DNA from: MH13 sp042140245
Lineage (GTDB): Bacteria; Pseudomonadota; Alphaproteobacteria; Rhizobiales; MH13
Direction of reading: 5' to 3'
DNA: 64,000 nt
Assembly (NCBI RefSeq): GCF_042140245.1
Contig: NZ_CP159483.1
Location: forward strand, 310,001-374,000
This document shows positions 16,287 to 24,760 of this stretch, piece after piece. Numbering within the stretch: the first letter of the stretch is position 1; every line of letters starts with the position of its first letter. The notes under the pieces were generated by a model. The model was not told the DNA's origin and searched no databases. It saw only the letters and a list, made by a program, of their open reading frames with translations. Position numbers and translations under genes: made by a program.

Positions 16287-17096
16287 CTACTCAGCCGTGG
16301 GCAGAGTCTTCAGCGCTTCCAGGCGCGGCATGGAAATGGTGTTGTAGCCAGAATCCACATAGTGAACTTCGCCTGTTACGCCGCTTCCAAGATCAGAAAG
16401 CAGATAAAGGCCTGCGCCGCCCACCTCATCCAGTGTCACGGTGCGGCCCAGGGGAGCATGCTGTTTCTGGAAGTTGAACATCAAACGCGCATCAGCGACC
16501 CCAGCACCAGCGAGCGTGCGCATGGGCCCCGCCGAAATCGCGTTCACGCGGATCGCATCGCGACCGAAATCAGTGGCCAAATAGCGAACGGATGCTTCAA
16601 GTGCCGCTTTGGCCACGCCCATGACATTGTAGTTGGGCATCACACGCTGCGAGCCATCATAGGTGAGCGTTACCATGGACCCGCCATCCGTCATCAAAGC
16701 GGCGGCCCGCTTGGCGGTTTCCACGAAGGAGAAGCATGAGATCGTCATGGTCCGGGTAAAATTGCCCCGGCTCGTGTCTGCGAAACGTCCGGCAAGCTCA
16801 TTCTTGTCGGAGAACGCCACGGCGTGAACGAAGAAATCGATGCTACCCCATTCCGATTTCAACGTGTCGAAAACCGCATCAACAGAGGCGATGTCTTCCA
16901 CATCGCAATCCATCACAATTGACGACCCAACGCTTTCAGCCAATGGGCGAACCCGGCGCTCCATCGACGCGCCTTGATGGGTGAACGCCAGCTCTGCCCC
17001 ATGATCGGCGAGCATTTTTGCGATGCCCCAGGCAATCGAGTGATTGTTGGCGACGCCCATGATGAGGCCGCGCTTGCCAGCCATAAGCTGTGTCAT
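16287..17096 (-). CDS. fabI: Enoyl-[acyl-carrier-protein] reductase (FabI)
   Basis: FabI completes each fatty acid elongation cycle by reducing enoyl-ACP with NADH. This 269-residue SDR-type enzyme has the FabI features GLIMGVANNHSIAWGIAK near the N-terminus, a YNVMGVAKAAL segment with the Tyr and Lys of Y-x6-K, and ISAGPMRTLAGAGV. It follows fabB by 15 bp and precedes an SDR-like gene by 4 bp. In Rhizobiales the fabA-fabB-fabI cluster beside irr is a common arrangement. A second FabI may exist elsewhere in the genome. Confidence 0.95.
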   Translation of the reverse strand: MTQLMAGKRGLIMGVANNHSIAWGIAKMLADHGAELAFTHQGASMERRVRPLAESVGSSIVMDCDVEDIASVDAVFDTLKSEWGSIDFFVHAVAFSDKNELAGRFADTSRGNFTRTMTISCFSFVETAKRAAALMTDGGSMVTLTYDGSQRVMPNYNVMGVAKAALEASVRYLATDFGRDAIRVNAISAGPMRTLAGAGVADARLMFNFQKQHAPLGRTVTLDEVGGAGLYLLSDLGSGVTGEVHYVDSGYNTISMPRLEALKTLPTAE

Positions 17097-17111
17097 ACGT
17101 GATACTCCGGC

Positions 17112-18326
17112 TTACGCGTCAGGGTGTTTGAACACGAGCGTGCAGTTCGTGCCGCCGAACCCAAAGGAGTTCGAAAGGGCCACTGCCACCTTTTGTTCTT
17201 TGCGTTCCAGCGCAATTGGCAGATCGGCGACATCAGGATCGAGTTCGTCGATATGCGCGCTTTCGCAGATGAAGTCATTGTTCATCATCAGCAGCGAGTA
17301 AATGGCCTCTTGCACACCAGTGGCGCCCAATGAATGACCTGTCAAAGACTTGGTTGCTGAGATGACCGGAATATCCGATCCAAACACTTCGCGGATGGCT
17401 TTGGCCTCGGTGACGTCGCCAACGGGCGTCGATGTGCCATGGGGATTGATGTAGTCGACGGGCATATCGACGGTTTCAAGCGCCTGCTGCATGCAGCGCA
17501 CAGCCCCTTCACCCGAAGGCGCGACCATGTCGTGGCCGTCTGAGGTTGCGCCATAGCCGATCAGCTCGGCATAGATTTTTGCACCACGAGCCTTGGCTGT
17601 CTCGTAGTCTTCTAGGACCAAAACACCAGCGCCGCCCGCGATAACAAACCCATCGCGGTTCTTGTCATAAGCACGTGAGGCACGCGAAGGCGTGTCATTA
17701 AACTTTGATGACATGGCGCCCATCGCGTCGAACAGGACCGAGAGCGTCCAGTCGAGATCTTCGCAGCCACCGGCAAACACGCGGTCCTGTTTGCCCCATT
17801 GGATCTGCTCCATGGCATTGCCGATACAATGCGCGGATGTGGAGCAGGCCGAGGAGATGGAGTAGTTCACACCCTTGATCTTGAAAAAGGTCGCAAGCGT
17901 TGCCGACGCGGTGGACGACATCGCTTTGGGTACCGCGAATGGTCCAACGCGTTTTGGACCTTTTTCTTTGGTGATGGCCGCTGATTCCACAATCACTTTG
18001 GTCGAGGGACCGCCAGAGCCCATGATGATGCCGGTGCGAGGGTTTGATACCTCTTCAGGCGCCAGACCCGCATCGGCAATGGCCTGATCCATCGCGATAT
18101 GGTTCCAGGCTGTGCCACCGCCATGGAACCGCATGTTGCGGCGATCCACCAGACTTTCCACATCGACCGTCGGCATGCCGTGCACCTGGCAGCGGAAGCC
18201 AAGATCAACATAGTCTTGCGCTGTATCGATGCCAGACTTGGCCGTACGCAAGCTTTCGAGCACCTCATCGGTGGTGTTGCCAATGGAGGACACAATGCCC
18301 ATCCCGGTGACGACGACGCGCCGCAT
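17112..18326 (-). CDS. fabB: 3-oxoacyl-[ACP] synthase I (FabB)
   Basis: A 404-residue beta-ketoacyl-ACP synthase with the Cys-His-His triad: C161 in SISSACSTSAH, H296 in INPHGTSTPVGD and H331 in SLTGHSLGATG. Its partnership with fabA identifies it as FabB, which elongates cis-3-decenoyl-ACP into unsaturated fatty acids. It lies 66 bp downstream of fabA, and the two form the anaerobic unsaturated fatty acid pathway. A GGAGATC-type site precedes the ATG. Confidence 0.96.
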   Translation of the reverse strand: MRRVVVTGMGIVSSIGNTTDEVLESLRTAKSGIDTAQDYVDLGFRCQVHGMPTVDVESLVDRRNMRFHGGGTAWNHIAMDQAIADAGLAPEEVSNPRTGIIMGSGGPSTKVIVESAAITKEKGPKRVGPFAVPKAMSSTASATLATFFKIKGVNYSISSACSTSAHCIGNAMEQIQWGKQDRVFAGGCEDLDWTLSVLFDAMGAMSSKFNDTPSRASRAYDKNRDGFVIAGGAGVLVLEDYETAKARGAKIYAELIGYGATSDGHDMVAPSGEGAVRCMQQALETVDMPVDYINPHGTSTPVGDVTEAKAIREVFGSDIPVISATKSLTGHSLGATGVQEAIYSLLMMNNDFICESAHIDELDPDVADLPIALERKEQKVAVALSNSFGFGGTNCTLVFKHPDA

Positions 18327-18392
18327 GGCGATCTCCTCAAATGGTAAATGCGGAAACCCGCTTGTTCTGCCAAATAGTGTTAGCAGGTGGGA

Positions 18393-18908
18393 TTAGGAAG
18401 TCTCATCTTCAAACAGACCGACGCGCATGCCTTGCACTGTGAAGATGGTCTCGCCATCAGCTTTCACCCAACCGTCGGCAATGGCAAGTTTCAGCCGTGA
18501 GCGCATGACCCGCTTCATGTCCACGCCGTATTCAACGGTTTTGACATGAGGCTGAACCTGTCCGGTGAACTTTACCTCGCCAACGCCAAGCGCGCGGCCA
18601 CGGCCCTTCTCGCCCAGCCAACCGAGATAGAAACCGGTGAGCTGCCACAGCGCGTCCAAGCCCAGACAACCTGGCATCACAGGGTCGCCAATGAAGTGAC
18701 ACTTAAAGAACCAAAGATCAGGATTCACATCCAATTCGGCCAACACATGGCCTTTATCGTTGGCACCGCCTTCCTCGCTGATCGACGTGATACGATCAAA
18801 CATAAGCATGGGCGGCGCGGGCAACTGTGCGTTGCCGGGGCCGAACATTTTGCCTTCGGCACATTCAATCAATTGATCGTAGGTAAGAGATGATGGGCGG
18901 TCGGACAT
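18393..18908 (-). CDS. fabA: 3-hydroxydecanoyl-[ACP] dehydratase/isomerase (FabA)
   Basis: FabA dehydrates 3-hydroxydecanoyl-ACP and isomerises the product to cis-3-decenoyl-ACP, the branch point to unsaturated fatty acids. This 171-residue protein has the catalytic His in FFKCHFIGDPVMPGCLGLD (about H71) and the Asp in the same segment (about D85), in the usual family positions and length. GGAGCC precedes the ATG. It is divergent from irr, and the intergenic region should hold both promoters. Confidence 0.97.
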   Translation of the reverse strand: MSDRPSSLTYDQLIECAEGKMFGPGNAQLPAPPMLMFDRITSISEEGGANDKGHVLAELDVNPDLWFFKCHFIGDPVMPGCLGLDALWQLTGFYLGWLGEKGRGRALGVGEVKFTGQVQPHVKTVEYGVDMKRVMRSRLKLAIADGWVKADGETIFTVQGMRVGLFEDETS

Positions 18909-19248
18909 ACAAGGCTCCCAAGAAGATCAGCCGGGAAGAACGGTAACGCGAGCCGACTGCAAGGTGTTTTTTCAGCGGGTGGTAACAGTTTAACGCCGCA
19001 AAACAAGCCCCAGTCGTGTTTAGGCACGTTCGGCCTTTTGTTGGAAAAAACGTCCGGTAAAATGCGAATGACTTGCAAAAAGTGTGTCGCAGCGCCTTGG
19101 GTGAGCCCTGCCAACCTTGACCTTTCGCCCGGAAACCGGCACATACGAGAGGTGTATGGGCGTGAAAACGCTGGTTTGTGGTGCGCTGCACAAGCAGTTA
19201 CCAAAAACCTCGTGGATTTTCATCGTTCCAAATATTTTAGAGATCAGC
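18909..19248. other. fabA-irr divergent intergenic region
   Basis: These 340 bp between the divergent fabA and irr genes show no convincing ORF. An open frame that extends irr upstream by 44 codons from 19117 lacks a ribosome site and is probably leader. TTGACC (19117-19122) followed by CACATA 17 bp later may be a plus-strand promoter. An AT-rich stretch ending ATATTTTAGAGA lies just before irr. No clean palindrome was found. Confidence 0.4.
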
Positions 19249-19701
19249 ATGACGGCCTCGATGGACAGCACAGACTTTACAGCGCCAAGTGCCGCATTGA
19301 CTGCGACCACCGCTCAACTGCGTGCGGCCGGTTTGCGCCCCACGCGTCAACGAGTAGCCCTCGCATCAATCTTGTTTGATGGTGAAGATCGTCACGTCTC
19401 GGCCGAATGGCTCTACGACGTGGCCAAGCAATCCGGAGCGGATGTTTCACTGGCCACCGTCTACAACACGCTGCATCAATTCACCGCGGCCGGGTTGTTA
19501 CGTGAGATCACAGTTGATTCCACACGCACCTATTTCGACACCAACATTGGCGATCACCACCACATGTTCCTAGAGCATGAGGACAAGGTGATTGATGTGC
19601 CGTCGAACGCAGTTTCGGTGAACCGACTGCCAGAGATTCCAGACGGCATGGAATTGGTAAGTGTTGACGTGCTGGTTCGCGTCCGACCGAAAGCCGACTA
19701 A
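19249..19701 (+). CDS. irr: Iron response regulator Irr (Fur family)
   Basis: A 150-residue Fur-superfamily protein. A winged helix (GLRPTRQRVALASILF, with ADVSLATVYNTLHQF as the recognition part) is followed by a dimer domain with the His cluster GDHHHMFLEHED (103-112). That HHH motif and the shortage of Cys mark it as Irr rather than Fur. Irr represses or activates iron and haem genes and in rhizobia is degraded or inactivated by haem under iron sufficiency. There is no N-terminal haem regulatory motif of the Bradyrhizobium type. The start may be 19249 or the ATG at 19261. Its place next to fabA is typical of the order. Confidence 0.93.
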   Translation: MTASMDSTDFTAPSAALTATTAQLRAAGLRPTRQRVALASILFDGEDRHVSAEWLYDVAKQSGADVSLATVYNTLHQFTAAGLLREITVDSTRTYFDTNIGDHHHMFLEHEDKVIDVPSNAVSVNRLPEIPDGMELVSVDVLVRVRPKAD

Positions 19702-19718
19702 ACCACCGACCGCTGGAC

Positions 19719-20345
19719 CTAGTTGGCCCTAAATGCCTCATCTGGGTACGCACCCCAGAGCGATGTTTGGCGCACAAAACCGCGCCACTGAACTTGTGGG
19801 TTGGCCGATGTCACTTCGCACCACGTTCCATCACACTCCAAAATTTCTCCTAGAACGCCGGGCTGAAGCAGAAAACGCGTGTTGGCGTCCTGCGAGGGTG
19901 CACGACGCGCTGGGATGGGGTCGCCATCACTCCATGGAGCAATCACCGCCGTGCGGCGCCCGGTTAGCAGATCGTGACGAATCCAGCCCTCGTCCCCCTC
20001 CATGTCACGGATTTTTCGCCAATTACCAAACTCGGCTGTGATCTCAACAGGCAGTCCAGAGCGCACGAAAGTCCAGCGGATATCATAAGCGCTACCCGGT
20101 CCAACGCGAACATTGGCCTCGTTCGGGCGGATGGAAACAAACCGCGGAAGGGGAAAACCGGTAACAGGGCCTACCGTGACGCCGTTCTGTATGGCGGGCG
20201 CCTGCGCGTGCGCAGGCAGGGCACTCCCGACAATCATCGTCATCAAGACGGCGAGGATGAACATAAGCGATTGTGCGAAACTGACGATGCGGATTGGACA
20301 GGACATTGTGCGCTGCGATAAGCCTTGAAAAGCAGGCATCACCAT
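19719..20345 (-). CDS. Secreted SH3-domain protein
   Basis: A 208-residue protein with a long N-terminal signal region (FAQSLMFILAVLMTMIVGSALPAHA) and two bacterial SH3-type repeats: NVRVGPGSAYDIRWTFVRSG...WRKIRDMEGDEGWIRHDLL, and a second around ARRAPSQDANTRFLLQPGVLG...CDGTWCEV. Such proteins probably bind peptidoglycan or other periplasmic partners. It is convergent with irr, with an 18-bp gap, and divergent from the 2-hydroxyacid dehydrogenase gene, a pairing common in Rhizobiales. The start may be the ATG at 20345 or codon 3. Confidence 0.85.
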   Translation of the reverse strand: MVMPAFQGLSQRTMSCPIRIVSFAQSLMFILAVLMTMIVGSALPAHAQAPAIQNGVTVGPVTGFPLPRFVSIRPNEANVRVGPGSAYDIRWTFVRSGLPVEITAEFGNWRKIRDMEGDEGWIRHDLLTGRRTAVIAPWSDGDPIPARRAPSQDANTRFLLQPGVLGEILECDGTWCEVTSANPQVQWRGFVRQTSLWGAYPDEAFRAN

Positions 20346-20478
20346 GGCTCGCCTTTGGTTTGGCTAGACAAGGATGATTGCGTGCGGTTGTTAGGCCGAT
20401 AGTGAGCGCAGCAGCGTTAAGATTGGGTCAAAAACCGCCAACCGGCGTTTGATGACCCACATGAAAAGGTGAGTGCAG

Positions 20479-21480
20479 ATGGCGAAGACAAAACCTCAAA
20501 TCGTGGTCACGCGGAAGCTGCCCGATGTGGTTGAGACGCGCATGCGCGAACTGTTCGACGCCAAGCTGAACACCGATGACCGCCCGATGACGCAGGCTGA
20601 GTTGGTCGAAGCGGCTCAAACCGCTGATGTTCTGGTGCCAACCGTTACAGACAAGATTGACGCAGGCGTGCTCGCTCAGGCCGGCCCAAAACTGAAGATG
20701 ATCGCTCAGTTTGGCGCTGGTGTGGACAATATTGATGTCGATGCTGCCAACAACCGCTCAATCATCGTGACCAACACGCCGGGTGTCCTTACCGAAGACA
20801 CCGCCGATATGACGCTGGCTTTGATGCTGGCTGTCCCACGCCGACTAAAAGAGGGCGCGCGGTATCTGGTCGATCACGCGGAGAATTGGGAAGGCTGGTC
20901 ACCCACCTGGATGCTCGGGCATCGTATTTGGGGTAAACGGTTGGGCATTGTCGGCATGGGCCGCATTGGCCAAGCGGTGGCTCGGCGCGCCAAAGCGTTT
21001 GGTCTTGCTATCCACTATCACAATCGTCGCCGGGTTGCCGCCGATATCGAAGAAGAGCTTGAGGCCACCTATTGGGATTCGCTGGACCAGATGCTGGCCC
21101 GTATGGATGTGGTGTCCGTGCATTGCCCGCACACCCCAGCAACTTTTCACCTGCTTTCAGCGCGCCGCCTGAAACTGATGAAACCATCAGCCTTCATTGT
21201 GAACACCGCGCGCGGTGAGATCATCGATGAAGCCGCACTGATCCGGATGTTGGAAAACGATCAGTTGGCTGGTGCCGGGCTTGATGTTTTTGAGCATGAA
21301 CCGTCTGCCGACCCGAAGCTGATCAAGCTTGCCCGCGAAAACAAGGTGGTCCTACTTCCCCATATGGGTTCAGCCACCTTGGAAAGCCGCATCGATATGG
21401 GGGAGAAGGTGATCATCAACATCCGCACCTTCGCCGACGGGCACCGCCCACCTGACAGGGTGCTGCCGAGTATGTTGTAG
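20479..21480 (+). CDS. D-2-hydroxyacid dehydrogenase
   Basis: A 333-residue NAD(P)-dependent dehydrogenase of the D-2-hydroxyacid family. It has the cofactor motif GMGRIGQAVARRAKAFG, then NTARGEIID, GLDVFEHEP and the catalytic His in LPHMGSAT; Arg and Glu lie in the usual intervening positions. These enzymes reduce glyoxylate, hydroxypyruvate or other 2-oxo acids. The exact substrate, often annotated as glyoxylate reductase, cannot be fixed. The ATG at 20479 has AAGGTGA upstream; the GTG two codons earlier is less likely. Confidence 0.9.
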   Translation: MAKTKPQIVVTRKLPDVVETRMRELFDAKLNTDDRPMTQAELVEAAQTADVLVPTVTDKIDAGVLAQAGPKLKMIAQFGAGVDNIDVDAANNRSIIVTNTPGVLTEDTADMTLALMLAVPRRLKEGARYLVDHAENWEGWSPTWMLGHRIWGKRLGIVGMGRIGQAVARRAKAFGLAIHYHNRRRVAADIEEELEATYWDSLDQMLARMDVVSVHCPHTPATFHLLSARRLKLMKPSAFIVNTARGEIIDEAALIRMLENDQLAGAGLDVFEHEPSADPKLIKLARENKVVLLPHMGSATLESRIDMGEKVIINIRTFADGHRPPDRVLPSML

Positions 21481-21486
21481 ACTAGT

Positions 21487-21511
21487 CGCCCTGCCTGCCG
21501 CAGGCCGGGCG
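21487..21511. terminator. Possible bidirectional hairpin between convergent genes
   Basis: The arms CGCCC-t-GCCTG and CAGGC-c-GGGCG form an 11-bp stem with one mismatch and a 3-nt loop, between the convergent dehydrogenase and MoeB-like genes. There is no U-run, so termination is only suggested by position. Confidence 0.35.
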
Positions 21512-21553
21512 GTGCACATTCATCGCGCGCTGGGCTATGCTCACCTTTTGGCT

Positions 21554-22300
21554 TCAGCCATAGGCGATTTCTTCAAACCGCATGGTCAACGCATTAACTA
21601 AAAGTAAGCGACCGAGCAGTGGCTCGCCGGCGCCCGTGATCAGCTTGATCACCTCCATTGCCTGCATCGTGCCAAGCATGCCCGTCAAAGCGCCGATAAC
21701 GCCCACCTCAGAGCATGTTGGCAGCGACCCAGGCGCTGGCGGTGTGGGGTAGAGGTCGGTGAAACGAGGATAGTTGCTACCACCCGGCTTGATACGGTGC
21801 GGCGCGATGACGGTGAGCGAACCTTCCCAGACTGACACCGCACCCGTCACCAGAGGGATCTTCAGGGCCTCACAGGCCACGGCAGCATCAGCGCGCGTTT
21901 CGAAGCTGTCTGACCCATCCACTACCATATCAGCACCCTTTAGCAGATCGGTCGCATTGTCTGGCGACAGCCTTAGCTGGTGTTTGATCAGCACGACGTG
22001 TGGGTTGACCGCTTGGAGCGCAACACTGGCGCTCTCGACCTTAGCATCGCCGATCCGCTCGGTTGGATGGATGATTTGGCGCTGCAGGTTGGACAGAGAA
22101 ACCGCATCATCATCGATGATCGTCAGCGTCCCGACACCTGCCGCCGCGAGATAGAGCAGGCACGGCGCGCCAAGTCCCCCTGCACCAATTACCGCCACAT
22201 GGGCAGCCTTCAGTTTCTGTTGCCCTGGCCCACCCACGTCTCGGATGACCAAGTGTCTGGCGTAACGCTCGATTTCGGCTGAAGACAAAGCATTGTTCAT
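21554..22300 (-). CDS. HesA/MoeB/ThiF-family adenylyltransferase
   Basis: A 248-residue E1-like enzyme with the ATP site VAVIGAGGLGAP (36-46), the DDDAVSLSNLQRQI segment, DGSDSFETR, and a candidate catalytic Cys in PTCSEVGVIG (about C196). The family adenylates the C-terminal Gly-Gly of MoaD or ThiS sulfur carriers. The two CxxC zinc pairs of MoeB are absent: the position of the usual CYRCL reads NYPRFTDL, and the protein ends FEEIAYG without a second pair. No sulfur-carrier gene is nearby, so whether it serves molybdopterin, thiamine or another pathway is open. Confidence 0.82.
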   Translation of the reverse strand: MNNALSSAEIERYARHLVIRDVGGPGQQKLKAAHVAVIGAGGLGAPCLLYLAAAGVGTLTIIDDDAVSLSNLQRQIIHPTERIGDAKVESASVALQAVNPHVVLIKHQLRLSPDNATDLLKGADMVVDGSDSFETRADAAVACEALKIPLVTGAVSVWEGSLTVIAPHRIKPGGSNYPRFTDLYPTPPAPGSLPTCSEVGVIGALTGMLGTMQAMEVIKLITGAGEPLLGRLLLVNALTMRFEEIAYG

Positions 22301-22377
22301 GACACGGTCTTAACCCCAGACCGCTTTGCCGTCACCTCATGCTTGCTCCAAACTGCCTGCCCGGCTAGATCACCGCG

Positions 22378-23049
22378 ATGTCTACCGTTGTTGTGAAAAT
22401 CTGTGGCTTGAGCGAGCCAGAAACTCTGGAAGCGGCACTGGGTGCTGGGGCCGATATGATTGGCCTTGTGAGCTTCCAGAAAAGCCCGCGCCATGTTGAG
22501 CTGTCGACGATGGGGGCACTCGCGAACCAGGCGCGCGGTCGTGCTGAGATTGTTATCTTGACCGTCGATGCCACTGATGCGCACCTCAGCGCCCTTGATG
22601 ACGCAGTGAAGCCCGACTGGTGGCAATTGCATGGGCGAGAGGACGAGAGCCGCGTTAAGTCGGTGCGTGCCAAATTTGGCCAGCCGGTGATGAAGGCGCT
22701 GGGCATTGGCTCTGGGGAGGATACGGTCAAAGCCAATGGTTTTGTTGGTATCGCCGATCGAATTCTTCTGGATGCAAAGCCGCCCAAAGATGCGACGCGC
22801 CCAGGGGGGTTAGGTGCTGTGTTCGACTGGTCACTTCTCGATACGCTTGACCGCTCGCAACCCTTCATGCTTTCGGGAGGTCTGAACCCCTCCAATGTGG
22901 GTGAAGCCATCGTCGCGACCAACGCACCAGGCGTTGACGTTTCTTCCGGCGTTGAAAGCGCCCCTGGCCGCAAAGATGCAGCCATGATCGAACAGTTTAT
23001 TCACGCTGCCAAAGCAGCCTCCACGCCTAAGATAAGGTCCAGCGCATGA
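22378..23049 (+). CDS. trpF: Phosphoribosylanthranilate isomerase (TrpF)
   Basis: TrpF catalyses the Amadori rearrangement of phosphoribosylanthranilate in tryptophan synthesis. This 223-residue TIM-barrel protein has the catalytic Cys in VVKICGLSEPE (about C9), a central Asp in LTVDATD, the WWQLHG motif, ILLDAKPP and the phosphate-binding FMLSGGLNPSN. It begins the trpF-trpB-arsC-trpA-accD-folC run and overlaps trpB as ATGA. I see no leader peptide or trp attenuator in the 77 bp upstream. Confidence 0.95.
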   Translation: MSTVVVKICGLSEPETLEAALGAGADMIGLVSFQKSPRHVELSTMGALANQARGRAEIVILTVDATDAHLSALDDAVKPDWWQLHGREDESRVKSVRAKFGQPVMKALGIGSGEDTVKANGFVGIADRILLDAKPPKDATRPGGLGAVFDWSLLDTLDRSQPFMLSGGLNPSNVGEAIVATNAPGVDVSSGVESAPGRKDAAMIEQFIHAAKAASTPKIRSSA

Positions 23050-24296
23050 CGACATATACAACCGGTTCGGCTGCGCAGCCCAACTCCTTCCGCACCGGCC
23101 CCGACGAGGCCGGTCACTTTGGTTTGTTTGGCGGGCGCTTCGTCGCTGAAACGCTGATGCCACTGATCCTCGATCTGGAAAAAGCCTATGAGGACGCGAA
23201 AGCCGACCCTGCTTTTCAAGCTGAGCTTGATGGCCTCAACGCGACCTATGCGGGCCGCCCTTCGCCACTCTATTTCGCTGAGCGGCTAACCGAAGAGCTT
23301 GGCGGCGCAAAGATCTATTTCAAACGTGATGAGCTGAACCACACCGGCAGCCACAAGATTAACAATTGCCTTGGACAGATTTTGCTTGCCCGCCGCATGG
23401 GCAAAACGCGCATTATCGCTGAGACAGGTGCCGGCCAGCATGGGGTCGCCACAGCCACTGTCTGCGCCCGGTTCGGGCTAAAATGCGTTGTTTATATGGG
23501 TGCCACCGATGTGGAACGGCAGGCTCCGAATGTCTTCCGCATGAAGCTGCTCGGCGCGGAGGTCATTCCCGTTACGGCGGGTGCTGGTACGCTGAAAGAT
23601 GCGATGAACGAGGCGCTGCGCGACTGGGTCGCAACGGTGGACGAAACCTATTATTTGATCGGCACCGCAGCAGGCCCACATCCCTATCCGATGCTGGTGC
23701 GCGACTTCCAATCGGTGATTGGCAAAGAGTTGCGCGGACAGATGTTGGAAGTGGAAGGTCGCCTACCAGACGCCGCCGTGGCCTGTGTTGGCGGTGGATC
23801 CAATGCTATCGGACTGTTCCACCCATTCCTTGACGACAGCGATGTTAAGCTGATTGGCGTTGAAGCGGGCGGGCACGGTGTGGACGTTGAGAACGGCCAC
23901 GCCGCTTCCTTATCAGGCGGCAAACCGGGCGTACTACACGGCAATCGTACCTTCCTGCTGCAAGATGAGGACGGACAAATTTTGGAGGGTCACTCGATTT
24001 CGGCAGGCCTTGATTATCCCGGCATCGGGCCAGAACATTCCTGGCTGAAGGATATCGGTCGCGTTGAGTATGTGCCGGTGACCGACAGCGAAGCACTGAA
24101 CGCTTTCAAACTGCTGTCGCGCACCGAAGGTATTCTGCCCGCCTTGGAACCCGCTCACGCATTGGCGCATGTTGCAAAAATCGCACCTACCATGGGCAAA
24201 GACCAGATCCTGGTGATGAATCTCTGTGGGCGCGGCGACAAGGATGTGCACACCGTTGCGCAGGCTTTGGAAGCTGAAGATGCAGCGCGGCAATAG
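23046..24296 (+). CDS. trpB: Tryptophan synthase beta chain (TrpB)
   Basis: TrpB condenses indole with serine through PLP. The 416-residue protein has the PLP Lys in ELNHTGSHKINN (about K104), the GAGQHGVATATVCARFGL loop, the glycine-rich phosphate site VGGGSNAIGLF, and a C-terminal LVMNLCGRGDKD. Start and stop are unambiguous. trpA follows only after an arsC gene, so the two subunits are separated by about 460 bp. Confidence 0.97.
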   Translation: MTTYTTGSAAQPNSFRTGPDEAGHFGLFGGRFVAETLMPLILDLEKAYEDAKADPAFQAELDGLNATYAGRPSPLYFAERLTEELGGAKIYFKRDELNHTGSHKINNCLGQILLARRMGKTRIIAETGAGQHGVATATVCARFGLKCVVYMGATDVERQAPNVFRMKLLGAEVIPVTAGAGTLKDAMNEALRDWVATVDETYYLIGTAAGPHPYPMLVRDFQSVIGKELRGQMLEVEGRLPDAAVACVGGGSNAIGLFHPFLDDSDVKLIGVEAGGHGVDVENGHAASLSGGKPGVLHGNRTFLLQDEDGQILEGHSISAGLDYPGIGPEHSWLKDIGRVEYVPVTDSEALNAFKLLSRTEGILPALEPAHALAHVAKIAPTMGKDQILVMNLCGRGDKDVHTVAQALEAEDAARQ

Positions 24297-24305
24297 GGTT
24301 CTCGC

Positions 24306-24752
24306 ATGACCATTACGATCTACCACAACCCAAAGTGTGGCACCTCGCGCAACACGCTGGAGATGATCCTCGCTTCTGGGGAAGAACCAGTGGTTATCGA
24401 GTATTTGAAAACTCCGCCAAGTCGCGAGACTTTGGTTGAGTTGATCAAGGCGACGGGGCTGTCGGTGCGCGAGGTGTTGCGTAAGAAGGGCACGCCCTAT
24501 GAGGAGCTTGGCCTGGACAGTCCAGACTTCACCGACGATCAATTGATCGACGCGATGGTGGAGCATCCCATCCTGATGAATCGCCCCATCGTGGTCACAC
24601 CGCTGGGAACGGTGCTCTCGCGCCCATCAGAAAAGGTGCTGGCGGTTCTCCCAAACGCTGACAAAATCAGCCACTTCACCAAAGAAGACGGTGAGAAAGT
24701 GGTCTCGAAAGACTCTCCTGCGGGCGCTCTGCAGGAACAGAGCGGGAAATGA
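24306..24752 (+). CDS. arsC: Glutaredoxin-dependent arsenate reductase (ArsC)
   Basis: A 148-residue ArsC of the glutaredoxin-coupled type. It keeps the active site Cys11 (YHNPKCGTSRNTLEMI), and Arg residues in REVLRK, NRPIV and LSRPSE match the three Arg that stabilise the arsenate adduct in the plasmid R773 enzyme. Long stretches such as TDDQLIDAMVEHPIL follow the family closely, so it should be functional. It sits between trpB and trpA with gaps of 9 and 8 bp, so it is co-transcribed with the trp genes. No arsR, acr3 or arsB is near. The related Spx/YffB group is less likely because the Arg set is intact. Confidence 0.93.
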   Translation: MTITIYHNPKCGTSRNTLEMILASGEEPVVIEYLKTPPSRETLVELIKATGLSVREVLRKKGTPYEELGLDSPDFTDDQLIDAMVEHPILMNRPIVVTPLGTVLSRPSEKVLAVLPNADKISHFTKEDGEKVVSKDSPAGALQEQSGK

Positions 24753-24760
24753 GTGTGTAA

